Positions 50,301-60,288 of a stretch of 64,000 bases of DNA are shown here, piece by piece; within the stretch, counting starts at the first letter, position 1, and each line of letters starts with the position of its first letter. Both the position numbers and the translations under genes were made by a program. The notes under the pieces were generated by a model. It made no database searches, had not been told where the DNA came from, and worked only from the letters and a program-made list of their open reading frames with translations. This stretch comes from Talpa occidentalis (Eukaryota; Chordata; Mammalia; Eulipotyphla; Talpidae), in the NCBI RefSeq assembly GCF_014898055.3, contig NW_023601212.1, positions 42,458,329-42,522,328 on the forward strand. The letters run 5' to 3'.

Positions 50301-51207
50301 TCTATTGCTATATATTTTCCTCTTATTACTGCTTTTGCTGCATCCCATACATTTAGGATATTGGTGTCCTCCTTGTCATTCAATTCAAAGAATTTTTTAA
50401 TTTCTTCTTTGATCTCCTCGTTAGTCCAGTGGTCTTCCAGTAGTGTGGCTTTTAATCTCCATGAGGTAGGATAGTTCCTTGCCTTCTTTTTATGATTTAT
50501 TTCTAGTTTGATGCCTTCGTGGTCAGAAAAGATGGTTGGTATGATTTCAATCTTGGTGTATCTGTTGATGTTTGTCTTGTGCCCCAGTATGTGATCGATC
50601 CTGGAGAATGATCCGTGTGCGCTTGAGAAAAATGTGTACTCCGTTTTTTTGGGGTTAGTGTTCTATAGATGTCTGTTAAGCCCAAATGCTCTAGGTCCTT
50701 ATTTAGAGCTTTAGTTTCTTTACTTATTTTTTGTCTTGTTGATCTATCCATTGTTGATAGTGGTGTGTTGAAGTCTCCCACTACATATGTGTTTTCTCTG
50801 ATGTCTGTTTTCAGAGAGGACAACAGTTGTCTGATATATTTTGGTGCTCTTTCGTTTGGTGAGTATATGTTAATGAGTGTTATTTCTTCTTGAAGTATTG
50901 TCCCCTTAATCATAATGTAGTGACCATTGGGGTCTCTTTTTATTTTTTTGAGTTTGAAATCTGTTTTATCTGATATAAGTATAGCTGTTCCTGCTTTCTT
51001 TTTTGGCCCATTTGCTTGTAGGATTGTTTTCCATCCTTTGACTTTGAGCCTATTTTTATCTTTTGTAGCTAAATGTGTTTCCTGGAGACAGCAAAAGGTT
51101 GGGTTTTGTTTCTTAATCCAGGCTGCAACTCTGTGTCTTTTTATTGAAGAGTTTAGTCCATTTACATTTAGAGTTAATATTGATATGTTAGCATCTGTAT
51201 TTGCCAT
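47380..51207 (-). pseudogene. L1 ORF2, nearly intact, few frameshifts
   Basis: Three long frames, 51207-50503 (234 codons, endonuclease), 50383-48455 (642, reverse transcriptase with FADDM) and 48438-47380 (352, C-terminal domain), would together make one protein of about 1,270 residues. The first break is a missing base in the CTAACCCC region near 50660. Others lie between 50503 and 50383 and near 48610-48450. L1 ORF2 nicks DNA and primes reverse transcription on target DNA; this copy cannot make it as read. Confidence 0.9.
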
Positions 51208-51309
51208 TATGTTTGTCTTTCCTTTGATTTTATTTATTTATTCTTTTAATAACTTTTTTTTTTTTTTTGGTCTTCTTTCGTTGTTATTCGTCCCTCTGAG
51301 GTTCTGGCT

Positions 51310-52311
51310 TTAGGATTCCTTGTAGTATTTTTTGGAGTGGGGGTTTAGTCGCAATGAAATTCCGGAGTTTCTCTTTGTCTGGGAAGGTCCATATTCTTTC
51401 TTCATGGAGGAAAGAGAGCTTTGCGGATAGAGTATTCTTGGTTGGCATCTGTTTTCTTGGAGTCTGTTGACTATGTCCCTCCACTCTCTCCTTGCCCGTA
51501 GTGTTTCTTCAGAGAAGTCTGATGTCAGCCTGATTGGTTTTCCTTTGAATGTTATCTGTTTCTTCCCTCTTGTCAGCTTCATTATTTTTTCCTTGTCCTG
51601 GATTCTTGGGAGCTTTACTATTATGTGTCTTGCTGTGTTTTTCCTTTCGTCGTGGAAGTTTGGTGTTCTTCTTGCTTCTTGTATATCAATTTTCAGCTCC
51701 TTCTTCTCATTTGGGAAGTTCTCTTCAATTATATCCATGAATATTTTCTCTGTTCCTACATCTCTCTCCTCTCCTTCTGGAATTCCTATAACTCTTATAT
51801 TTCCTTTCCTCATGGAGTCAGATAGTTCCCGAAGTCTTTCTTCATTCTTTTTCCTTCGTACTTCTCTTTCCTTTTCTGTTTTGGTTCTTTTTATTTCTGT
51901 GTCTTCAAGATTACTTATTCGTTCTTCCATTTCATCTATTCTGCTTTCATTGCTTTTCCCAGAGTTCTTTAGTTCCTCCATTAATTCTTTGATCTCCTGC
52001 ATTTCTCTTACTTCCCTCTTTAGGGACTCAATTTCCTTCTTCTGATCTATCACTTTTTTAATCATGGCAATTTTAAATTCTCTTTCTGGAAGGCTCAGAA
52101 GTTCTTCCAAGTTGCTGTCGTTGCAATCTGGGGAGTGGTTTTCTTTTTGTGGTGTGCTTCTTTCCTGAGGAGTTTTTAGGTTGCGTGTGGTTCTTCTACT
52201 CCCTACTGTCTGTTTTCTAATTTGTCGTATGCGTTGGGACACTGTGTTGCTCGGACTGACTGACATCTTGGGTGAACTTCTCCGCTCCCCTCTGGCTCTT
52301 CCAGGAGCCAT
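51310..52311 (-). pseudogene. L1 ORF1, one-base frameshift near its C-terminus
   Basis: Open for 333 codons from the ATG at 52311 (a second ATG is at 52266). A Lys/Glu-rich coiled coil is followed by the RRM (NIRVIGIPEGEE) and C-terminal domain (DFSEETLRARREW). A missing C in TATCCGCAAAG, against TATCCCGCAAAG in the copy at 60289, shifts the frame at about 51425; the correct frame continues to about 51284. One lesion, possibly a consensus error. Confidence 0.88.
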
Positions 52312-53554
52312 CTCTGTCTTCTGGGGGAGCTTTCTGCTGGTTTTAGGCAGTTTTTACTGAAGAAATGTCCCTGTTCTCAAATGGCGAAGCGGGATGCAGT
52401 CCCTGCGCCTCCGGTTTCAGGCACACTCTTCTGCGCACCCGGTCTGCCCCGGACGTGGGTGCCTGCTCCCTCTGTGGGCTCAGACTGCTGGTCGGAAGGG
52501 GCCTGGCGTGGAATAACTTCCCGGCTGGCCACTGGGTCCTCCAGAAACCTTCTGCCCTTTTCAAGCAGACTTAAGAAATGTCCTGTTTTATAGGGTGTTA
52601 GTGACTTTTTTTTTCCTGGTCGCTAGGTGGCGCCAGAGATCTCTCCTATTGTCCTTGGGGGCTGTTTTTCGCCTCCCCCCACCCCGTGGGACAGAGAACA
52701 GAGCGGGAATGGTAGGGTACACCTCAACAGCTTTGGGGTGCTGTGTCTGCCTTGTGCCCCACCGTCGTGGAGAAACCACGCCCCGAATTTTCGTGCCCCG
52801 GGTCTCAGTTCAAAGCCCTCAGGTCCAGGACGCGGGCTGTAGCCCAGTTCAGTGGCGCGGGAATGGCGCCTTTTGCACCCGGCTCCAGTGCCTGGGCGCC
52901 TGGTTCCTGCTTACTCAGGGAGGGACCTTCACCTCAGTGAGGACCTCCGTGCGTCTCCCCGCAAGCCTAGGTCGTCTCCCCGCAAGCCTAGGTCGCAGGC
53001 GCGGGGACCTGGGCAGCCGCGATCCCGGTCTGCACTTGCTTTTCAAGCGCGCCAGGCGCGCCGCGTTTCCCGCTCAGGCTTACCGGCAGCCCGGGCTGTG
53101 TGCACGTCTCCCGGGGTCTTTGTTCTTCTCTAATGGCGCCCGGAGCCGTTCGCTCACCGCCGCGGCGGATCCTGCAGGGTTCGCCTCAGCTCCCGTTCAC
53201 GGGGTGTGGTGGCTGCAATAGTTCCTTTCCGCTCACAGTCCCGCTTGCTGCGTCGTTTGTTCTTGTTGGTTGTTTTGGTTTATTGTTTCCTCCTCTCTGC
53301 CGGTCGGAGAGTGCCGCCTCTGTGGGCGGGGGAGGGGAGCAGGGTTCTGCGCTTCCCTCCCTTCTAGTCCTCTTTTATGGCCACTTTCTTCTTCGGGCAG
53401 TTCGCTGGCGTCACCCGTTTATCTTCCGTGTCCCAGTTCTCACTGGGACCTGCCGCTTTTCCTCCCTATTCACTTTTTTTAATGGGAGATCTTACTCGCA
53501 GCGTCTCCTCGCCGCCATGTTGCTCCGCCCCCACATCAAATCTTGTCATTTTTG

Positions 53555-53800
53555 ACAACATGAATGAGCCTTGAAGGGTTTAAACTATGTGAAATAAGTC
53601 AGGAGAAACATTAAAACCATAAAATTTTTCTCCTTTGTAGAATACAAAGAAAAAATAAACCAAAACAAACCCTTAGACTCTGACAACAAGATGGAGATGA
53701 CCAGAGGGAAGGAAGGAGAGGGTACAGATAGAGGGGACTGACTGGTTGATGATGGATGGTGACTGGACATTGTGGGCATGGTGTGACATACAGTGTTTCT
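53555..53800 (+). mobile_element. Old L1 3' end, right of the nested L1
   Basis: Resumes the interrupted text (gacaacatgaatgagccttg, then gaaataagtcaggagaaac), the ORF2 end and start of the 3' UTR of the element at 45400-47187. Confidence 0.65.
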
Positions 53801-53840
53801 GAGTGAGATGCTGCATGCCCAAAACCTATGCAGTGTTTTA

Positions 53841-54537
53841 TTTTTTTTTTTTAATCTTAAATTTTATTTTTATATTCCCCCATACAATTGCAAACGCCCC
53901 ATTCTGACCCCAATCCTTCCCCTCCCGCCCCCCCCCCAAAAAGTGTCTCTGGTTCATAGTTTTTTGTTGATTTTGATTTTCACTTTCTTATATTCATTTT
54001 CCTGGTCCCTTATTTAAGTTTTCTAGATTCCTGCTATGAGTGAGACCATCCGGTATTTTTCTTTTTCTTTTTGGCTTATTTCGCTGAGCATGATCCCTTC
54101 CAGCGCCATCCATGTTGCTGCAAATTGCATGTGTTTATCTTTTTTGAATGCTGAGTAATATTCCATGGTATATATGTACCACATCTTCTTGATCCAGTCA
54201 TCTACTTTTGGGCATTTGGGTTGTTTCCAAAGCTTAGCTATTGTAAACAGTGCTGCTATAAACATAGGGGTGCAGGTGCTCTTTGGAATTGATGTTTCTG
54301 TGTCCTTTGGGTAAATACCTAGGAGTGGAATTGCTGGATCATATGGAAGCTCTATGTTTAGTAGGTCCAGAAATCTCCACACAGCTCTCCATAGTGGTTG
54401 GACCAGTTTGCACTCCCACCAACAGTGCAGAAGAGTTCCTTTTTCTCCACATCCTCGCCAACATTTGTTGTTGCTAGTTTTTTTAATATGTGCCATTCTC
54501 ACTGGTGTGAGATGGTATCTCATGGTAGTTTTGATTT
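53841..54537 (-). mobile_element. Young 5'-truncated L1
   Basis: About 700 bp: T tract, 3' UTR with G-rich tract, and the last 166 codons of ORF2 (54523-54023), nearly identical to the full-length copy at 47204-53538. The target duplication CTATGCAGTGTTTTA is exact at 53826-53840 and 54538-54552. Confidence 0.95.
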
Positions 54538-54552
54538 CTATGCAGTGTTTTA

Positions 54553-55625
54553 AACTAAGTTACCTCAACAAATAATAAATAAAATCCCAGTTGAAACTTC
54601 TGTTTCCATTAGTAGCAATTATTTGGATTAAACTTCCAGTTTTTTACAAACAACTTTCAAATATGGATAATTTTCCAATTTCTTAAATGACCCAAAAAGA
54701 CAGCAAAGAAGTATAAAGACATTGCTGTGTAACAAAAGAAAAATGCTATGGTTTATAAAAGAGCTCCCCTGGGAAAACTGCCGGGCCAGCAATAGCAGAG
54801 GCCTGAGTCAGCAAAAAGAAAACAAAGAGTTTGCTGTGACGAAGCCATGCAGTCAAAATGCATGGAGGATCGATCCCACATACCATGTCCACCCCCCTAT
54901 CATTTTGCGTGACTGTAGGAAGGAATCAGAGGTAAGTCCCTCACTGCCCAGCAAGCCGTCACATGGCAGAAGCACTCTTTCAGATACAAAGAAATCTTTA
55001 TAAATTTCAGTTCTTAATGCTTTCCCACACACAGATGTCCGACCCTTCAGAGTAAGAGATCACTTTTTATATTGCTTGTCTCTTTTACAGAGGAATTGTG
55101 TATCACCTTCTGTGCACACAGACCACAAATATTAATACACAGAATGTGTATTAATGAAACCAAAACCTCTGAAGGGCAGGAACAGCGCCCAGAGAAATCT
55201 GAAAGCTGTATCTCTGGGTCTGTGTCCTCAGGTTTGCTCTGAAAGTATCTCTTTAATAAACTTCTCTTTGAAGTACTTCACAGCAGTGATATTTCAGCCA
55301 ACACTACTCAAATAAAGAGAAACCTAGGGATAAAATAAATATGAATGACATTTTTGGCCTGGAGAATTTCTCAAGTCAAGAAAATGTGAGACTAATGTGA
55401 TGGCTTCATGGTGGGGGAGAAAACCAAAGCCCAGGGTGATATAAGCATGGGAAATTGTAAAATATCCACATAAGAGGAAACCTCGAAAAACTATACCCCT
55501 CAGGGTAAGAGTAAACTGGTGAAGGAACCTGCAAGTGTGAGTTCAGCTTGAATTTAATCTGCCTCAGTGACGCTGGGCACCACAAGCTTTGAGCTTGGTT
55601 GAAAATAATCCTCAACCAGCAGGAC
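54553..55625. other. Intergenic, unclassified; LTR-like around 55150-55300
   Basis: No gene recognised. The words tctctttaataaacttctct near 55250 look like an LTR poly(A) region, but I found no matching ends. Confidence 0.3.
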
Positions 55626-55875
55626 TCAAGGAATCATCTTATATAAGAAGGTGCCTTCTTCAAATTCTACAATTATTATTCCAAGTATGAAAGCCAACAT
55701 CCAGGCAAAGATAACCCGATACATAAGACCACTGACCCTTATGAGTGAAAAACCAGCAAAAGTTACAGGCAGTATAACAATTATAGATATCATAATATCA
55801 GACACACTATAAAGCACAGGTGTATTAGTAAGTAAACAAAGCAACACAGTAATCACAGAAACATAGTGCAGGAAT
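55626..55875 (-). pseudogene. Orphan exon-like ORF with membrane segments
   Basis: A strong acceptor (TTTTTTCTCATTTCAG, AG at 55877-55876) opens an 82-codon frame ending in TGA at 55628-55626. The translation is very hydrophobic, with at least two probable membrane spans (around IISIIVILPVTFAG-like and AWMLAFILGIIIV segments), and ends FLYKMIP. I do not recognise the family. It may be a terminal exon of a multi-pass protein, a fossil exon or chance. No companion exon was found. Confidence 0.3.
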
Positions 55876-55959
55876 CTGAAATGAGAAAAAATTATGTAAA
55901 TTAGGTGATGGAATCAATATTAGGAGATAGATGGTCAGAGCATAATGCCATTATGGGTC

Positions 55960-56085
55960 CTCCCCCATGACTCAGAGCCTCAAATGTGCCCTTAAAGTCC
56001 GTCCTTAAGCCAGTTGCCCCTCTTGCTCAAACACTTCCCATCGCTGCCTAATGCCCACAAATAAACATCAAGACAGGGTTTGGGT
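55960..56085. repeat. Duplicated 3' flank of the second CYP4F gene
   Basis: Resembles 6721-6830 downstream of the first gene (shared tgactcacagcctcagatgt-type text and gccccttaagcc-type text). It marks the duplication unit beyond the gene's end. Confidence 0.5.
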
Positions 56086-57235
56086 GCTGCAGGGGGCCTT
56101 GTTGCCCCAGCCACATAAGACACTGGCAAGCAGCTAAGTTAAAGGGCCTCACACCATGGGGCCGAGGTTAAAAGGCCTCACACCGTAGGGCTGAAGATTC
56201 CTTGTGCCTCACACCGTGGGGCTGAAGATCTAACATCCCTTTATTTTTTGTTCTTGGTCGTAAAAAGAGAAAAATTTCCCAGAAAGTACATTAGGCAATA
56301 AATTATATGCATCAGTATACTGCAAATAAACGACACAGAAAATTATCTGTTTAGAAATTATTAAACAATTTGGCCCACTTGTCAATGGGAGACAATTTAT
56401 TGTACATGCCTGACAAGCAATCCAGTGCAACAATTATAGTAAATCCTTCTTTTGCTTTTTTAGAAGTTTCCCTTTTTTTTTTTAAAGAAGTTTCTTAGGA
56501 AAGTTTTTAAATGAAGTTAACTGTGTTAAGAAGTTTCTAGGTAGAAAAAGTTCTGATAGCTGAGTAGCAGCTGGTCTCCTGCTGAAGGCCATATGAATAG
56601 AATAGTCTTTTGATGCTTAAGCTTTAGCTGATAGGGATGTACTGGCGGCTATCCACTGTCTTAGGTAATTGTCTAGCTAAAATAATAAGTTTTAGTGTTA
56701 GGTTTGGCTTTTTTTTTTTTAAGTAGGTATTTTTCTCTAATATTTTTTCTTCTCACTATAATAGTTTTTACAACTTCCTTGAAATATTCTGGAGTGGAAT
56801 GAGTGGCATAAGGAAAAATTGTGATGATAATTGATAAGATATGACCGAGGTGTGTTCTGGTGTTGATACTAGATTTATTTCCAGATTCTCAGCTCTATAG
56901 AAGGATTCTGTATATAAATGTGCTCATGAACTGTTAGATTTTTTTTCTCATTGCTACCAAATGAAGATAAATGCTATTGGTGAAAGAAAGCTTAACTACT
57001 TTTGAAATATAATCAAGAGTTAATAGTATAGAATAAAATCTGCACCTCCTAGTGTTCTGAAGTTTTTATCTATTAACCTTGAAGGCTGCCGTCTAGCTGA
57101 GACCCTAGGAGCCAGGAGTCCATGGGAGTAAAATACACTAATTGTTTCTGCTTTGCACATGATGATATAATTTTTCTGATTACTAAAAATGAATAATAAA
57201 GACCTGCTTAGTCTCTCTGCAGAAGAGATTTGCAC
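56086..57235. other. About 1.15 kb present only in the second gene's flank
   Basis: It separates the duplicated flank from the gene end. It begins near TGGGTGCTGCAGG and ends near AATAATAAAGACC...TTTGCACCCC, so a long LTR or other insertion is possible. No clear target duplication was found. Confidence 0.3.
56138..56228. repeat. Three tandem copies of a ~30-bp unit
   Basis: A unit containing gcctcacaccgtggggctga is repeated three times, each with a few differences. Confidence 0.85.
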
Positions 57236-57459
57236 CCCGTCCAGTATCAGTGTCTCCTCAATGCCCTTCCCTTCAGCCCCTAACGTGTCCCCTAGGCCGT
57301 GTCATCCTTTCAGGAACCCCTGACACGACATTTTGCGGAAGGCTGGTCCCCGGCATTTGGGCTCAGAGATACCAGCCACTCCCACCCTCTGGTTCCTGCC
57401 CGGACCCCCACGCCCTGCCGAGACTCTCGGTGAGTCCCGGACAGACGTGACAGCACTGT

Positions 57460-57465
57460 TTCATT
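57460..57465 (-). promoter_or_regulatory. Variant poly(A) signal of the second CYP4F gene
   Basis: Minus-strand AATGAA occupies the position of AATAAA in the first gene, within otherwise similar sequence. Confidence 0.5.
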
Positions 57466-57526
57466 CTTGGGAATCTACAGAGAAGTGTGTAAGGTCAGCG
57501 CGGATCCCAGGCTAGGCAGCAGGGAG

Positions 57527-58430
57527 TCACTGCGGGTCCTCGCTTAGGGGCTCCAAGCGCAGCCAAAGTCCGCCCTCTGCGCGCAGGATCAGCTCCGGCT
57601 TCCTGCGCGGCTCCTGCTCGTCCGGCAGCACGCGGAAGCGCAGCAAGGTGAGCGCCAGGACCACCTTCATCTCGGTCATGGCGAACGTCTGCCCTATGCA
57701 GTTCCTGCGGGAGGGATGGGTCTCTGACTACACCTGGGAGCCCCAGTTCCATCGCACTGGGAACCCGAGCCAGGACCCCCATCCCTGACTGCAGGGATAA
57801 AGGAGGCTAACTGTGCAGGGGAGCTCCATGTGAGCTTGCATCTCCACTGAGACCCACCGTCGACCGCACCACATCCCCACCTCAGACAGTCACTGGCCTC
57901 ACCTGGGTCCTGCTGAGAAGGGAATAAAGGCCAAAGGAGACGTTTTCTGAGGTGTCTCTGGGTCGAAGCGGAAGGGATTATATACCTGGGCGCAAAGAGA
58001 GGCAGGACTAGGATGTGGGATTTCCCAGGACATCTATCCATACACCACCCTCAGATAAGACAGATGTAGATGCAATGGGAGGGTATTGTATGACTTCTCT
58101 GTCAGGACCTGCCCCCTCACAATATCTTGACGGGTAAGGGAGGAGAGACAGCACCTCAGGTTCTGGCCAGACAGATGGGTTGTGATGAATCCCGAAGATG
58201 CTGATGGCACAAATGTTTCCTATTAGGGAGGAGGGGGGGGGTCAGTATGAGGTACTGCTGATGGTACCACCACCCTCTGCCCCCTCATGTGGGCACCTTT
58301 GGGGATGACCCGGCCATCTGGGAGGACAACATCCTGCGTGGAGCTGCGGGAGATGACGGTGACCGGGGGGTGCAAGCGCAGACTCTCCTTGATGCACATG
58401 GTCAGGAATGGCAGCTGACCCAGGTCTTCC
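57527..58430 (-). CDS. CYP4F: Second cytochrome P450 4F gene, last four coding exons
   Basis: Exons in gene order: 58430-58297 (134 bp), 58219-58155 (65), 57985-57903 (83) and 57704-57527 (178 including TGA). Sizes and phases equal those of the first gene and all splice sites are consensus. They encode the K-helix KESLR, the region around [10 protein letters not shown], the heme loop FSAGPRNCIG and the terminus. The middle exons ([28 protein letters not shown]) recall human CYP4F8 more than CYP4F2/3; this comparison is from memory. Upstream exons are not in the window; a SINE and an antisense L1 occupy the intron before exon 58430. No defect is seen in what is present. Confidence 0.93.
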
Positions 58431-58695
58431 CTAAGGAATACAGGCAGACAGTTATACAAGGAGCAAATCAAAGACTCCTCCAGCCTTTCTGCTGTCCCAT
58501 GAGACCATCTCCCTATCACCCTCTGACTCTCACTCCTTTAACAAAATTAATTCGACATACCCAAAACCTAAGCAATAGAAAATCAGTCACAAAAGTACTG
58601 CAGGAAAACTGGCATTTCTGAGAAAAACACAACACTCATTATATATAGGGTATCCTTAAAAATGTTAATACCTTTGCATTAAAAAATGCTATTCA

Positions 58696-58971
58696 GGGCC
58701 ACCCTGCTAGCACAAGGGTTTAAGTCTCAACACCATGAATTATTGGAGCCATTGCAGCATGAGTTCAATCTCCGGCCACGGAGGTGACCCACATAGCGCA
58801 GCAGACTTCTCCTGTCTCACCTGCTGCGCCCCTCAGCAGTGTATTTCAGTAGATCCACCTGTTCTGCTCCCCACTCTGTCTCTGGTGAATCCTCTCACTC
58901 CCACCACTACACCTCTGGACTACACCCCAGCTGTTGTATGCATAAATAAATAAAATCTTTTAAAAATGCTT
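58696..58971 (+). mobile_element. tRNA-derived SINE in the second CYP4F gene, antisense
   Basis: A diverged copy with head gccaccctgctagcacaagg and AAAT tail. Target duplication AAAAATGCTATTCA and AAAAATGCTTTTCA (58972-58985). Confidence 0.88.
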
Positions 58972-59019
58972 TTCAAATTACATATTGACAAGTAGCTAAA
59001 AATAGAACAAGAAAAATCT

Positions 59020-59642
59020 CTATAGGATTGGGCGGAGCAACATGGCGGCGAGGAGACGCTGCGAGTAAGATCTCCCATTAAAAAAAGTTAATAGGGAGGA
59101 AAAGCGGCAGGTCCCAGTGAGAACTGGGACACGGAAGATAAACGGACGACTCCAGCAAACTGCCCGAAGAAGAAAGTTGCCATAAAAGAGGACGAGAAGG
59201 GAGGGAAGCGCAGAACCCTGCTCCCCTCCCCCGCCCACAAAGTCGGCACTCTCCGACCGGCAGAGAGGAGGAAACAACAAACCAAAACGGCCAACAAGAA
59301 AAACAGACACAGCAAGCGGGACTGTGAGTGGAAAGGAACTATTGCAGCCACCACACCCCGTGAACGGGAGCTGAGGCGAACCCTGCAGGATCCGCCGCGG
59401 AGGTGAGCTCCAGGCGCCATTAAAGAGAGCCCCGCCCCCCAGGAGGAGACCAGCACCAGCACACAGCCCCGGCCGCCCGGTAAGCTTGCGCGGAAAGTGG
59501 CGCGGATCCAGACCGGATCGCAGCTGCCCAGGTCCCCGCGCCTGCGACCTAGGCTTGCGGGGAGACGGCGGAGGCCCTCCCTGAGTGAGCAGGAACAAGG
59601 CGCCCAGGCAGGGGAGCGGGATTCAAAAGGCGCCATTCCCAC
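59020..59642 (-). other. Antisense open frames in the L1 5' UTR
   Basis: Two overlapping minus-strand frames of 192 and 184 codons cover the GC-rich 5' UTR. The counterpart L1 has frames of 208 and 151 codons at 52595-53221 and 53100-53555, and their Ser/Leu-rich ends agree (for example NGRSYSQRLLAAMLLRP). This may only reflect recent common descent and high GC. It recalls the antisense ORF0 of primate L1 but is not homologous as far as I can tell. Confidence 0.35.
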
Positions 59643-60288
59643 GCCACTGATCTGGGCTACAGCCCGCGTCCTGGAACTGAGGGCTTTGGAACTGAGACCC
59701 GGGGCACGAAATTAGGGGCGTGGGTTCCCCACGACGGTGGGGCACAAGGCAGACACAGCACCCCAAAGCCGTTGAGGTGTACCCTACCATCCCCGCTCTG
59801 CTCCCTGTCCCACGGGGTGGAAAATCAGCTCCCCAAGGGCTCTAGGAGAGATCTCTGGCGCCACCTAGCGACTTGACCCCAGCACAGGCTACTGAAGGAG
59901 CTAGTGGCCAGCTGGGGAGTTAGCCCACACCTGGCTCCTTCCGAACAAGTAGTCTGAGCCCACAGGGAGAGCGAGCACCTACAGCCGGGGCAGACCAGGC
60001 GCGCAGAAGAGTGTGCCTGAGACCAGACGCGCAGGGAGTGTGTCCCACATCACCATTTTAGAACAGGGACATTTCTTCAGTAAAGACTACCTGCCGAAGG
60101 CTTCCTCAGGAGCCAGAGGTGAGCGGGGGAAGTTCGCCCACGCCAGACCCCCTCTGGCCTGCAGTCCAAGCCCAGAGGGGAGCAGGAACCCACCGCCGGG
60201 GCAGACCAGGCGCACAGGGGAGTGTGTCCCCACATCGGCATTTTAGAACAGGGACCTTTCTCCATTAAAGGCTGCTTGAAACTGACAG

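Larger units (their letters stand above)
47204..53538 (-). mobile_element. Full-length L1 (about 6.3 kb), recently inserted
   Basis: From the 5' end at 53538: GGCGGAGCAACATGGCGGCG terminus, GC-rich 5' UTR of about 1.2 kb, ORF1 (52311-51310), ORF2 (51207-47380), 3' UTR with a C-rich tract (G-rich on its own strand), and T tract at 47204. The target duplication AAATCTTGTCATTTTT is exact at 47188-47203 and 53539-53554. Only a few frameshifts disrupt the ORFs. Confidence 0.95.

Noticed and set aside
54722..55003. 93-codon plus-strand frame
   Set aside because: No recognised domain, no clear splice or promoter context, composition like noncoding sequence.
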